From the NCBI RefSeq assembly GCF_000473265.1, contig NZ_KI421511.1, positions 795,731 to 859,730 on the forward strand: DNA of 64,000 nucleotides. The letters run 5' to 3'. Position numbers and translations under genes: made by a program. The first letter of the stretch is position 1. Every line of letters starts with the position of its first letter. Shown here piece after piece: positions 16,911 through 24,838 of this stretch. Source of the stretch: Amycolatopsis thermoflava N1165. Its GTDB lineage: Bacteria > Actinomycetota > Actinomycetes > Mycobacteriales > Pseudonocardiaceae. The notes under the pieces were generated by a model. It did not search any database, had not been told where the DNA came from, and worked only from the letters and a program-made list of their open reading frames with translations.

Positions 16911-17588
16911 TTGACTACGATCGCACATGCCGACGTTCTTGAGCAGCTTGCGCGCTACGACACTTGCGCCGTGTCCGACGCGCTCGACTTCCTCGGCCGG
17001 CCTGGCGCCGTCCACGGCGTTCGACCCTTGTGGGACTGCGAGAAAATCGTGGGTCGCGCACGAACCGTGACGGTCGCCGATCGTGCCCAGTCCGAGACCG
17101 GCACCAATCACCTTGCTACCGAAGCCATCGCCACCGCTGCCCCAGACGACATCATGGTGATGGCGAACAAGGGGCGTCTGGATGTCTCGTGTTGGGGCGA
17201 CATCGTCACTCACGCGGCGAAGAAGCGTGGAATCGCCGGCGTGGTCATCGACGGAGCATGCCGCGACATCGGGGCGAGCAGGTCCCTTGGCTTCCCGGTG
17301 TACGGCCGGGCGGTGGTTCCTATCAGCGCCCGTGGCCGCATCGTGCAGGAGGCGTTCAACGAGCCGGTGGAGTTCGCCGGGGTGACGGTGAACGCCGGCG
17401 ATTACATCCTCGCGGACGCGTGCGGAGTCACGTTCATCTCTGCGGGCGTGATCGGCGAGGTTCTGCGGCTGTGCGAGCTGATCCTCGAACGGGAGCGTCA
17501 AATGATCGAGGCAGTCGAGTCCGGGGCGTCGGTGGTGGAGGTCATGCACGACACTCAGTTCACGAGCATCGTGGGGCGGCTGGCCTGA
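16911..17588 (+). CDS. RraA/HMG-aldolase family protein 1
   Basis: This 225-residue RraA-fold protein starts at TTG (16911) after AGAGGG. N-terminal YDTCAVSDALDFLG and the core block VVIDGACRDIGASRSLGFPV are conserved. Arg118-Asp119 in the CRD motif match the Arg-Asp pair that holds pyruvate and divalent metal in 4-hydroxy-4-methyl-2-oxoglutarate aldolases. It is therefore more likely a class II aldolase or oxaloacetate decarboxylase than an RNase E inhibitor, since RraA regulators lack the need for that site. The product would be pyruvate plus a keto or aldehyde fragment. It overlaps the next paralogue (TGATG). Confidence 0.85.
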   Translation: MTTIAHADVLEQLARYDTCAVSDALDFLGRPGAVHGVRPLWDCEKIVGRARTVTVADRAQSETGTNHLATEAIATAAPDDIMVMANKGRLDVSCWGDIVTHAAKKRGIAGVVIDGACRDIGASRSLGFPVYGRAVVPISARGRIVQEAFNEPVEFAGVTVNAGDYILADACGVTFISAGVIGEVLRLCELILERERQMIEAVESGASVVEVMHDTQFTSIVGRLA

Positions 17589-18256
17589 TGACGACGAATG
17601 GGATCGCCGCCGGTCGAACCAGTCGGCTCGCCGCGCTCGGTACGGCGAACGTGTCAGATGCGCTCGACAAGCTCGGCGCCGCCGGGGCAGCCCTGGGCAT
17701 CACGCCGCTCGATCACGACTTCCGGCTCGTCGGGCGCGCCTTCACCGTGCGCTACGTCCCGGTAGGTCCTCGCACCGCGAACTCCGGCGACTGGCTCGAC
17801 GATGTCCCGGCCGGCGAAGTTCCGGTGATCGACAACGGCGGCCGCACGGACTGCACCGTCTGGGGCGACATCATGACCAGTGTCGCCGCCGCCAAGCAAC
17901 TCCCCGGAACCGTGATCGACGGAGTGTGCCGCGACAGCGCGAAATCCGTCGAGATCGGCTACCCCCTCTTCACGCGTGGCCGGTTCATGCGTACCGCGAA
18001 GGACCGCGTCGAACTGGCCGAGACCGGAGGCGTTGTCAATATAGGCGGCGTGCGGGTCCGGCCTGGCGACTGGGTGGTCGGTGACGCCGACGGCCTCGTG
18101 ATCGTCGCCGCCGACCTCATCGACGACGTACTGAGAATCGGTCAGGAAATCGTCGAACGGGAAGCGATGATCCTTCGGTTCGCGCTTGACAACATGTCGC
18201 TGCGCGCCGCCCGGGAAAAGTACCACTACCACACCCTGCAGCGGCCGGCGGAATGA
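17588..18256 (+). CDS. RraA/HMG-aldolase family protein 2
   Basis: This 222-residue paralogue of the preceding gene has GTANVSDALDKLGA near the N-terminus and VIDGVCRDSAKSVEIGYPLF with Arg115-Asp116. It has a C-terminal tail (LRAAREKYHYHTLQ) absent from the others. It is coupled at both ends: one-base overlap upstream and 4-nt overlap downstream. The three family members are too different by eye to be a recent duplication. They may form a hetero-oligomer, as RraA-fold proteins are trimers or hexamers of identical size, or act on successive substrates; either is inference. Confidence 0.85.
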   Translation: MTTNGIAAGRTSRLAALGTANVSDALDKLGAAGAALGITPLDHDFRLVGRAFTVRYVPVGPRTANSGDWLDDVPAGEVPVIDNGGRTDCTVWGDIMTSVAAAKQLPGTVIDGVCRDSAKSVEIGYPLFTRGRFMRTAKDRVELAETGGVVNIGGVRVRPGDWVVGDADGLVIVAADLIDDVLRIGQEIVEREAMILRFALDNMSLRAAREKYHYHTLQRPAE

Positions 18257-18864
18257 CTGAACCCGGCCTGTATTCAAGGTTCGTCGATTTCGACACCGCC
18301 ACGGTCTACGAGGCGTCGGGACTCGACTGCGCAGTCGACAGCCGGATCGCGGCAGCCTGGCGCGGGGCACGGGTCTGCGGGCCCGCGCTCACCGTGGCCG
18401 GCCATCCGGGTGACAACCTTGCGCTGCACGACGCCGTGGCTGCGCAAGCGCCTCCCGGCGCGGTCATCGTCGCCGACGTCGGCGGGCACCTCGCCGGCTA
18501 CTGGGGCGAGATGCTGGCCGAATCGGCGCTCGCCCGTGGATTCCAGGGGCTGGTCATCGACGGCGGAGTCCGCGACATCACCGAACTCGAACGGCTCGGC
18601 TTCCCTGTCTTCAGCCGCGGGCTGAGCATCAAGCGCACGGGTAAGCACCACCGAGGCCGACTGAACGTCCCGCTCGTCCTCGGGGGAGTTCCGGTCAATC
18701 CCGGTGACCTGGTCCTCGGTGATGCCGACGGTCTCGTCGTTCTGCCGGCAGAGTCGCTGGATTCTGTCCTGCTCGAAGCCCACAAGCGGCGGGATCGAGA
18801 ACGTGCAGCGCTGCCCCGGCTCCGCGAAGGTGAAACGACGCTCGCGGTGTTCGGCATCCACTAG
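18253..18864 (+). CDS. RraA/HMG-aldolase family protein 3
   Basis: This 203-residue third member is the most divergent and shortest. It keeps LVIDGGVRDITELERLGFPV with Arg107-Asp108 and the C-terminal block NPGDLVLGDADGLVVLPAE, which the second paralogue also has as PGDWVVGDADGLVIV. The N-terminal VDFDTATVYEASGL replaces the usual SDAL helix. It overlaps the previous gene by 4 nt and ends 80 bp before an SDR. Family knowledge allows aldolase or decarboxylase activity; which of the three is catalytic cannot be settled from sequence. Confidence 0.82.
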   Translation: MTEPGLYSRFVDFDTATVYEASGLDCAVDSRIAAAWRGARVCGPALTVAGHPGDNLALHDAVAAQAPPGAVIVADVGGHLAGYWGEMLAESALARGFQGLVIDGGVRDITELERLGFPVFSRGLSIKRTGKHHRGRLNVPLVLGGVPVNPGDLVLGDADGLVVLPAESLDSVLLEAHKRRDRERAALPRLREGETTLAVFGIH

Positions 18865-18944
18865 CTGGTCGGGTCCATCGAAGAGTGACCGGGTTCGGAA
18901 CCCGCATACTGCGCCATCATCCCGATAGGAACACGTGTATTCGT

Positions 18945-19676
18945 ATGACCTACACGCTGAAAGACAAGCGCGTCCTGTTGATCGGTAGCGGGTCGGGCAT
19001 TGGCTCGGCCGTTGCCGCTGCTCTGCGATCTGAGGGTGCAGCTGTCGTGCTCGCCGGGCGAAATCCCGACAAGTTCGCCGACACGATGAAGCGCCTCGAC
19101 ATCACCGAGCCGGCCGTGCACATCGATCTCAGCAAGGAGGACACCTTGCGAGCCCTGGCCGGACAGGTTCAAGGGCGCGGCGAATTCGACCACGTCATCA
19201 GCCTCGCTTCAGCGCCGCCGAATGTGCCGGTGGCCGACCTTGACCGTGAAGAGATCATCGCCGCTTTCGACGCGAAGGTTGTCGGTCCGCTACTGCTGGC
19301 CAAACACCTGTCGCCCCTCATCAACGAACAGGGCTCCTTGCTGTTCTTCTCCGGCGTCGCGGCGTGGCGCCCGTCCAGTGGCTTGACTGTCATGGCCACC
19401 ACGAATGGCGCGGTCAGTTTTCTGGTTTCGGCGCTCGCCGTCGAGCTCGCGCCCGTGCGTGTCAACGCGATATCGCCAGGAATCGTTGATTCCGGAGCGT
19501 GGGATGGAGCGCTTGGCGAAGGGAAGGCGAGGTTTTTCGACCAGGTTCGGGCCAGCAACCCCGCCCGGCGGGTCGGCGCCACGGAGGACATTGCCGCTGC
19601 GGCGGTGGCGCTGTTGACCAACCCGTTCATTACGGGCGAGACGTTGCACGTTGATGGCGGCGGGCGCTTCGCGTAG
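18945..19676 (+). CDS. Short-chain dehydrogenase/reductase
   Basis: This 243-residue SDR from ATG 18945 (an upstream in-frame ATG at 18885 would add 20 unconserved residues) has a cofactor motif IGSGSGIGSAVA. After the second strand comes AGRNPDK, suggesting NADP preference. The catalytic region is unusual: the expected Tyr-x-x-x-Lys is replaced around LTVMATTNGAVSFL, with no tyrosine or lysine in the place. It is therefore an atypical SDR, perhaps acting by another mechanism or not catalytic. The C-terminus FITGETLHVDGGGRFA is standard. It closes the RraA operon. Confidence 0.8.
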   Translation: MTYTLKDKRVLLIGSGSGIGSAVAAALRSEGAAVVLAGRNPDKFADTMKRLDITEPAVHIDLSKEDTLRALAGQVQGRGEFDHVISLASAPPNVPVADLDREEIIAAFDAKVVGPLLLAKHLSPLINEQGSLLFFSGVAAWRPSSGLTVMATTNGAVSFLVSALAVELAPVRVNAISPGIVDSGAWDGALGEGKARFFDQVRASNPARRVGATEDIAAAAVALLTNPFITGETLHVDGGGRFA

Positions 19677-19744
19677 GTCTTCCTGCTGAGCCGGTCATGG
19701 GCATCGTGTAACCGATGGCCGTGACCAGCAGTACGCGTTTGGCG

Positions 19745-20050
19745 TCCCAGAGATCAGAAGTCTGCGGGAATCGCGACAGCGGGTGACCGCGGTCGCGATC
19801 ACACCCAAACACACCCGGCCCCACCGTCCGCAGCCAAACGAACGCTTCAACCGCACCTTGCTCGAAGAGCCGGCCTACGCCCAGCCCTGCCACACCGACA
19901 CCGAACGACGACGCCGCGCCTTGCCTTGCCACACTGGCTGCACACCTGCAACCAGCACCGCGGACTCACTGCACTCGCAGGCCAGTCGCCCGCCATCCGC
20001 GTCCCCAACTCACAGGTCAGTCACGGCTGGTACTGCAACGGCAGTTGAGC
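19745..20050 (+). mobile_element. IS481-type transposase 3' remnant
   Basis: One frame carries ITPKHTRPHRPQPNERFNRT followed by LLEEPAYAQP, the third catalytic block of IS481-type transposases. After a frameshift another frame carries NQHRGLTALAGQSPAIRVPN and SQVS, the usual C-terminus. The upstream two thirds are missing. Its last codons run into the left end of the IS3 element at 20046, so this remnant sits directly against the younger insertion. Confidence 0.6.
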
Positions 20051-20112
20051 TTGTCCCCGTGGCTCGGACACCGGTCTTGAGGTGGCCTTGGGTCACCAGG
20101 AAGGATGTTGCG

Positions 20113-20403
20113 GTGCCTGCACCACACCCGCCTGAGTTTCGTCGTCGTGCCATCGGGTTGGCCCGTCAGGGCTCCAAACCGGTCTCTGAGCTGGCCAAAG
20201 AGTTGGGCATCAGCGAGTCATGCTTGCGCAACTGGATGGCCCAGGCCGAGACCGACGAGAACGGCTCAGCGAGCCGGTTGACGAGCGCGGAGAAGAAAGA
20301 ACTTGCCGAGCTGCAGAAGAAAACCCGCCAGCTTGAGATGGAGAATGAGATTCTCAAACGCGCGGCTGCCTACTTCGCACGGGAGAACATCCTCCCAAAG
20401 TAA
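20113..20403 (+). CDS. IS3-family transposase OrfA
   Basis: This 96-residue OrfA starts with GTG. An N-terminal helix-turn-helix (PPEFRRRAIGLARQG and ELAKELGISESCLRNWM) binds the inverted repeats. It is followed by a leucine-zipper coiled coil, KKELAELQKKTRQLEMENEI, used for dimerisation. The gene ends CTC CCA AAG TAA. A -1 slip on the CCCAAAG stretch would continue into the OrfB frame as PPKVIYPLVREL and make the OrfAB transposase. Confidence 0.88.
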   Translation: MPAPHPPEFRRRAIGLARQGSKPVSELAKELGISESCLRNWMAQAETDENGSASRLTSAEKKELAELQKKTRQLEMENEILKRAAAYFARENILPK

Positions 20404-20429
20404 TTTACCCGCTGGTCCGTGAACTCGCC

Positions 20430-21293
20430 GTGGACGGTATCGACGTCGCGGTGGCCTGTCGGGTATTGAAGGTGTCACGGTCGGGCTATTACGACTGGCG
20501 TGACCGGCCGCCCTCATCTCGAGAGCAGGACAACACGTTGCTGCTCAAGCGCATCGAGGCCATTCACGCCGAATCTCGCGGCACTTATGGTTGGCCGCGA
20601 GTGCATGCCGAACTTGTCCTCGGGATGGGCGTCGGCGTCAACCATAAACGGGTGGCCCGGCTCATGCGCGAGGCCGGCATCCAGGGTCTCTACCGACGTC
20701 GCCGCCGTGGCTGCACCGTCCGCAACCCCGCCGAGGAAACCGCCGAGGACCTGGTCAACCGCACGTTCACCAGCAAGGGCCCGAATCGGCTGTGGCTGAC
20801 TGACATCGCCGAACATCCCACGAAAGAAGGGAAATTGTACTGCGCTGCCGTTATGGACGCCTATTCACGACGCATCATCGGATGGTCCATCGACAACCAC
20901 ATGCGCACCGAGCTGGTGATCGACGCACTCGGCATGGCCATGCTCCGCCGCAAACCCGAACCTGGCAACACTATCCTCCATTCTGGCCGCGGATCCCAAT
21001 TCACCTCCTGGGCATTCGGGCAACGACTCCGCGCCACCGAACTCCTGCCCTCCAGGGGCAGCGTCGGCGATTGTTACGACAACTCCATGATGGAATCCTT
21101 CTGGGGCACACTCCAACTCGAAGTACTCGACACGCAAACGCGGGAAACACCCGACGAGCTTGCCGCCGCGATCTTCGAATGGATAGAATGCTGGTATAAT
21201 CTGCAACGGCGGCACTCCAGCCTGGGAATGCTCAGCCCTGTCCAGTTCGAAGCCCACACCCCCGAGCGACCGTCACCACAACACGATCGCTGA
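20430..21293 (+). CDS. IS3-family transposase OrfB (integrase domain), altered active site
   Basis: This 287-residue integrase part has the HTH_21 region ESRGTYGWPRVHAEL and an rve core. The first catalytic Asp is in RLWLTDIAEH and the last catalytic Glu in DNSMMESFWGTLQLE. The second catalytic block reads ILHSGRGSQFTSWAFGQRL, where the family has HSD. A glycine in place of that aspartate (codon GGC, one base from GAC) should abolish strand transfer. The rest, including the C-terminal ECWYNLQRRHSSLGMLSP, is intact, so loss of function looks recent. The open frame extends back to about 20394 for the fused product. Confidence 0.88.
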   Translation: MDGIDVAVACRVLKVSRSGYYDWRDRPPSSREQDNTLLLKRIEAIHAESRGTYGWPRVHAELVLGMGVGVNHKRVARLMREAGIQGLYRRRRRGCTVRNPAEETAEDLVNRTFTSKGPNRLWLTDIAEHPTKEGKLYCAAVMDAYSRRIIGWSIDNHMRTELVIDALGMAMLRRKPEPGNTILHSGRGSQFTSWAFGQRLRATELLPSRGSVGDCYDNSMMESFWGTLQLEVLDTQTRETPDELAAAIFEWIECWYNLQRRHSSLGMLSPVQFEAHTPERPSPQHDR

Positions 21294-21408
21294 CACCACA
21301 CCCCACGTGTCCGACGAACGGGGACAAGCTCAGTTCGCGGTCGATCTGGATCGGCCCCCGTCGACACAGCTCCTGGATCTCGGGTCCGTCGACGTACTGT
21401 GAGGTCGT

Positions 21409-21448
21409 CACGGGATGGCCACATGGCGCGTCAGGAGGCCATCCCGTG
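21409..21448 (-). terminator. Hairpin downstream of the first araC gene
   Basis: CACGGGATGGCC (21409-21420) and GGCCATCCCGTG (21437-21448) form a perfect 12-bp stem with a 16-nt loop. It lies 15 bp beyond the stop of the minus-strand araC gene and can terminate it. The remaining 21333-21408 between the IS3 end and this hairpin holds no recognisable gene. Confidence 0.55.
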
Positions 21449-21463
21449 AAGCTGATGTCGCTG

Positions 21464-22414
21464 TCAGGCAGAACGGCCGGAGCGGTAGGCACGTGGGCTC
21501 ACGCCGAAGCGTGACGTGAATTCCCGGCTGAAGAACGAGGCGTTCGTGAATCCGTAGTGGGACGCGATTTCGGTGATGTTCAGGTGCTGTGCCGCGGGGG
21601 AGTCCAGCGCACGGCGGCAGGCGTCCAGCCTCCGCTGTTTGATCCAGCAGGCCACGGTGAAACCGTGGCGGGCGAACAGCCGGTGCAGGGTCCTCGCTGA
21701 CATGAAGAACTCGCCGGCGATGCGCTGGGGAGTCAGCTCCGTGTCGGCGAGGTTCTCTTCGATGAAGACCTGGATCTTCTGCAGTTGATCATGCTCGGCG
21801 CTGTCGCACAGGGCTTCCCGGCCGGCTTCCCACGCCGTGGTGATGGTCAGTTCCGCCACCTCGGCCGCCAGCCGCACCCCTGTCAGGGGCGACAGCACCG
21901 CGTCGGATTTGGCCAGGGCGGCGAGCAGCGGTGACAAGAAGCTCCCGGCTCCCGCGGTCCCCGAGATCGCCCGGGCCGTGATGCGCTCGGAATCGGCATC
22001 GCTGAGGGTGACCGCGGAGAGTGGCCAGGTGTACACCCGGAGCGTCCAGTCCCCGGTCAGCGACCACGTGAACGGGCGGGAGGTGTCGTAGACTGCGAGG
22101 TCGCCCCCGGCGACGGTGCAGCGGCGGCCGTCCTGTTCGAGGTGCCCGACGCCGCGGTCGACGACACCGACCGCCAGCAGGTTGCGGTCGTCGGTGCCCG
22201 CGAGGCGCTTCGTCCGGCTGAAGGTCTGCGGGATCGAGCGGACCACCGACGCCTGGAGGTGGCCGACCTGGCGCGAACGAACCGAACCGGCGAGGTCCGA
22301 CGCGTCGTCCTGCGTGATGCGCAGAGGCACGAACCGGTGATGGATGACGTCCGTCCATGCGCGCAGCGACCGCGCCGTCTCCACGACGGCCTCCGGCTGT
22401 CCCGTGGGCGTCAT
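21464..22414 (-). CDS. AraC-family transcriptional regulator 1
   Basis: This 316-residue regulator runs from ATG 22414. The N-terminal ligand-binding domain has the AraC-binding-like barrel with LLAVGVVDRGVGHLEQDGR and TVAGGDLAVYDTSRPFTWSL. The C-terminal double helix-turn-helix has RIAGEFFMSARTLHRLFARH and ITEIASHYGFTNASFFSREF, ending in FGVSPRAYR. It diverges from the double-cupin gene at 22590 across 175 bp and probably controls it. A second regulator of the same architecture lies beyond that gene, so the pair may answer related ligands. Confidence 0.9.
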   Translation of the reverse strand: MTPTGQPEAVVETARSLRAWTDVIHHRFVPLRITQDDASDLAGSVRSRQVGHLQASVVRSIPQTFSRTKRLAGTDDRNLLAVGVVDRGVGHLEQDGRRCTVAGGDLAVYDTSRPFTWSLTGDWTLRVYTWPLSAVTLSDADSERITARAISGTAGAGSFLSPLLAALAKSDAVLSPLTGVRLAAEVAELTITTAWEAGREALCDSAEHDQLQKIQVFIEENLADTELTPQRIAGEFFMSARTLHRLFARHGFTVACWIKQRRLDACRRALDSPAAQHLNITEIASHYGFTNASFFSREFTSRFGVSPRAYRSGRSA

Positions 22415-22589
22415 GCCTGACCACGGTAGGCCAGAAGCGCTGCGGCCACCAGCACACACCCGGAAAGCGCCGATGCTCGGCCGAAGCTGTCACGCAGCGC
22501 AAAGGCGGCGACGCGGACAGGACATTCCCGCGGTGGAGACGGTCTTAGCGTCGGGAACCACCTTGAACGTGCTCAATGAGGAGGACGCA

Positions 22590-23429
22590 ATGACAACGCT
22601 GGATGCGCGGCAGATCCACGTCGGGAGCCGGAATCTCAACCCGTCCGAGGGATGGGTTCCCTTCGAGTGGGTCGAGCCGGTCCACGGTCCGCAGGTCAAG
22701 GGGGAGGTGCTGGTCATCCGTCCCGCGGGTACCTCTGGCGACCTCAAGGCCGGGCTCTGGCGCACCGGGCCTGGCATCGCCGGCTGTGCACAGGACGGTT
22801 CCTGCCACGTGAAGTACTCGGCGCCGGACGCGGACGAGACCGTCGTCATCCTGGAGGGCTCGGCTGAGCTGACCGTGACCTCCACCGGCAAGCGGTATCA
22901 CCTGGAGGCCGGGTCGATCATGAGCCACCCGAAGGGGCTCGACATCACCTGGGAGATCAGCTCCCCGTTCCTGAAGAAGTTCTGGGTACTGTGGGACAGC
23001 CCGCACCCGGGCACGTCCGGCACTGACCTGCACGTGTCGCACATCAGCGCCGACCCGGAGAACTGGACTCCGTACAAGTGGGTCGAGCCCGCGCACGGCC
23101 CGCAGGTGTGCGGGGAACTGTTCACGATCCGGGAGACCGGGGCGACCGGGACGTTGCTGTGCGGCTTGTGGCGCACGGGCGTGGGGATCGCCGGCTGCGA
23201 GGCCGACGGGTCGTCCACGGTTGCTTACACGGCTCCGCTCGGCGACGAGACGATGCTGCTGCTCGAAGGGCGCGCGCACCTGGTGAACGAGGAAACCGGC
23301 GAGGAGTACGACTTCGTCGCCGGCGACGTGATCTGCCTGCCCTCCGGACTCCCGGTCCGCTGGACCTCGCAGGCCCCGTTCGTGAAGAAGTTCTGGGTGA
23401 TCACCAACGAAGCACCACCGGCGGCCTGA
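22590..23429 (+). CDS. Tandem double-cupin protein (ureidoglycine-aminohydrolase-like fold)
   Basis: This 279-residue protein consists of two copies of one cupin domain. The repeats are plain: WVPFEWVEPVHGPQVKGE in the first half and WTPYKWVEPAHGPQVCGE in the second. Each is followed by GLWRTG.GIAGC, a DET(V/M) block with a glutamate (ILEGSAEL, LLEGRAHL) and PF(L/V)KKFWV at the end. The pattern matches the cupin_3 (DUF861) group that includes (S)-ureidoglycine aminohydrolase and EutQ-like proteins. Start has GAGGAGG. Function is unknown. The flanking AraC regulators and the strong terminator after it indicate a self-contained, inducible single-gene unit. Confidence 0.8.
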   Translation: MTTLDARQIHVGSRNLNPSEGWVPFEWVEPVHGPQVKGEVLVIRPAGTSGDLKAGLWRTGPGIAGCAQDGSCHVKYSAPDADETVVILEGSAELTVTSTGKRYHLEAGSIMSHPKGLDITWEISSPFLKKFWVLWDSPHPGTSGTDLHVSHISADPENWTPYKWVEPAHGPQVCGELFTIRETGATGTLLCGLWRTGVGIAGCEADGSSTVAYTAPLGDETMLLLEGRAHLVNEETGEEYDFVAGDVICLPSGLPVRWTSQAPFVKKFWVITNEAPPAA

Positions 23430-23587
23430 GCCGGCCGCGTACCGGAAACCTGCTCGTCAGGGCCGCTGAACGAACCGGAGATCACCGACGATGACGTTTG
23501 TCCGTCAACCTTCCTGTGTGCTGTCCGACGCCATCCACCACTTCGTCGCGGCGAGGCGGCCCCGTCCGCGGCCGACGGCGGAGCGGG

Positions 23588-23624
23588 AGTGGCTGGAGCA
23601 CCCGACGGGGGTGCTCCAGCCACT
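23588..23624. terminator. Strong bidirectional hairpin terminator
   Basis: Perfect 16-bp arms (AGTGGCTGGAGCACCC and its complement) enclose a 5-nt loop. It lies between the convergent double-cupin gene (stop 23429) and the second araC gene (stop 23658). Its symmetry lets it stop transcription from both sides. The other bases of 23430-23657 show no gene. Confidence 0.75.
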
Positions 23625-23657
23625 GCCCGGGCCGTCGGGATACCGAGGTCAGCGGTG

Positions 23658-24614
23658 TCAGGACCGTGACTTGGCGCGGTAGGTGCTGGGAGACATTCCG
23701 TACGCCTCCCGAAATGCGCGGCTGAACACGGCGGGATGTGTGAAGCCCCAACGGAAGCAGATCTCCGCGAGGGTGGCGCCGCTCTCCCGGGGGTTGGCGA
23801 GGTCGCGCCGGCAGCGCTCTAGCCGTCGCCGCCGGATGACGTCGGAGACCCTGTGCCCGCGGTGGGCGAACAGGCGCTGGAGCTGCCGGGCCGACATGAA
23901 GTGCGCTTGCGCGACCGTGTCGGTTGACAGGTCCGGATCCGGCAGGTGCTCGTCCAGGTAGGTGTCGATCCGGCGGAGCAGATCCGCATGCCGGCCGTCC
24001 TCGGCGTCGGCGCCGCAAGCGTCGCCCGCGACGGTCGTCACGAGTCGGCCGATCTCGTCGGCGAGCCGGATCGCCCCGGACTCGCCCACGGACGGCCGTG
24101 TTCGGAGCAGGTCGGCGAGCATACGGCTCAGCACCCCGGTCATGCCCTGGTCACCGCGCAACGGCCGGCCGGTGAGGGACGCCGTGTCGCGCGCGTGAAG
24201 GTCGATCGTGTGGCGAGGCCAGGTGAACACGGCGAGGTCCCATTCCGGCGACCGGCGCCCGGACCGCAGGGACCAGCGGAACGGACGCTCGGTCTCGTAG
24301 ATCACGAAGTCGCCGGGCCGCAGCACCGCCTCGTGCCCGTCCTGGGCGACGAAGGCCTCGCCCCGCTGGACGAGCCCGACCTGGAAGTAGTGCCGGCGAT
24401 CGTGGCGCAGCAGCCGTGGGGTACGGCTGATGTCCTGGTTGACCGAGCGGACCGTGGAGACCTGAAGGTGGCCCAGGTGACTGCTGTGGACGGTGCCGCC
24501 GAACGCTGGAGAGTCCTCCTCGACAGCGATGTCGAGGTTGACGAACTGGTCCCGCAGCAGGTCGCACCAGTCGTCGTGCCGGCGGCTGACGATCTCGCCC
24601 GGCGCTGTCGCCAT
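23658..24614 (-). CDS. AraC-family transcriptional regulator 2
   Basis: This 318-residue regulator has the same layout as the one at 21464. The N-terminal barrel has HYFQVGLVQRGEAFVAQDGH and LRPGDFVIYETERPFRWSLR. The C-terminal DNA-binding domain has VAQAHFMSARQLQRLFAHRG and EICFRWGFTHPAVFSRAFRE, ending YGMSPSTYRA. The blocks GDxxVYxTxRPFxWSL and FMSARxLxRLFA shared with the first regulator indicate paralogy. Its promoter region faces the arsR gene at 24839, so it might act there or on the double cupin; the sequence does not decide. Confidence 0.9.
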   Translation of the reverse strand: MATAPGEIVSRRHDDWCDLLRDQFVNLDIAVEEDSPAFGGTVHSSHLGHLQVSTVRSVNQDISRTPRLLRHDRRHYFQVGLVQRGEAFVAQDGHEAVLRPGDFVIYETERPFRWSLRSGRRSPEWDLAVFTWPRHTIDLHARDTASLTGRPLRGDQGMTGVLSRMLADLLRTRPSVGESGAIRLADEIGRLVTTVAGDACGADAEDGRHADLLRRIDTYLDEHLPDPDLSTDTVAQAHFMSARQLQRLFAHRGHRVSDVIRRRRLERCRRDLANPRESGATLAEICFRWGFTHPAVFSRAFREAYGMSPSTYRAKSRS

Positions 24615-24800
24615 GGTCGCACCTCGCTCGGCTCCGGCAACCTGGGCGGCTGCCGCTCCGGGGGAGTGTCGGCGACGTTGTCGCCATCGGTCAAGAACCT
24701 GTCGCCTCGTGCTCGGTGTCGCCGCGGCGTCCCGGTCACCATGTACGGCATGTTCGCGGAGGCGCGGGTGCGGGGCCCGCCCGGTAGGTTACGCTGGATC

Positions 24801-24822
24801 GCGTCATCATCTACTGACATGT
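24801..24822 (+). promoter_or_regulatory. Putative ArsR operator upstream of its own gene
   Basis: GTCATCAT (24803-24810) followed by TGACATG (24815-24821) resembles the 9-bp inverted repeat ATCATGTCA...TGACATGAT at 26620-26645. TAGGTT (24785-24790) could be the -10 box just upstream, placing this site over the transcript start. It would give negative autoregulation. The left half is imperfect, so the call depends on the better site downstream. Confidence 0.45.
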
Positions 24823-24838
24823 TGAGAGGCGACGATCG

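Larger units (their letters stand above)
20046..21332 (+). mobile_element. IS3-family insertion sequence, about 1.29 kb
   Basis: The ends are imperfect inverted repeats: TGAGCTTGTCCCCG starts at 20046 and its reverse complement ends at 21332, with a second matching block (TCGGACAC) further in. TGA...CA termini are normal for IS3. The element carries OrfA (20113) and OrfB (20430) in the -1 frame relation used for programmed frameshifting. No clean 3-bp target duplication is visible: flanks are AGT and GTT. It is complete in structure but OrfB has a changed catalytic position. Confidence 0.85.

Noticed and set aside
16911-18864. RraA genes as true RNase E inhibitors
   Set aside because: All three keep the Arg-Asp catalytic pair and sit in a catabolic operon with SDRs, which fits aldolase-type members better.
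23430-23587. Short plus-strand frame starting MTFVRQPSCVLSDAIHHFVA after the double cupin
   Set aside because: It overlaps the terminator hairpin and has no family match; treated as non-coding.
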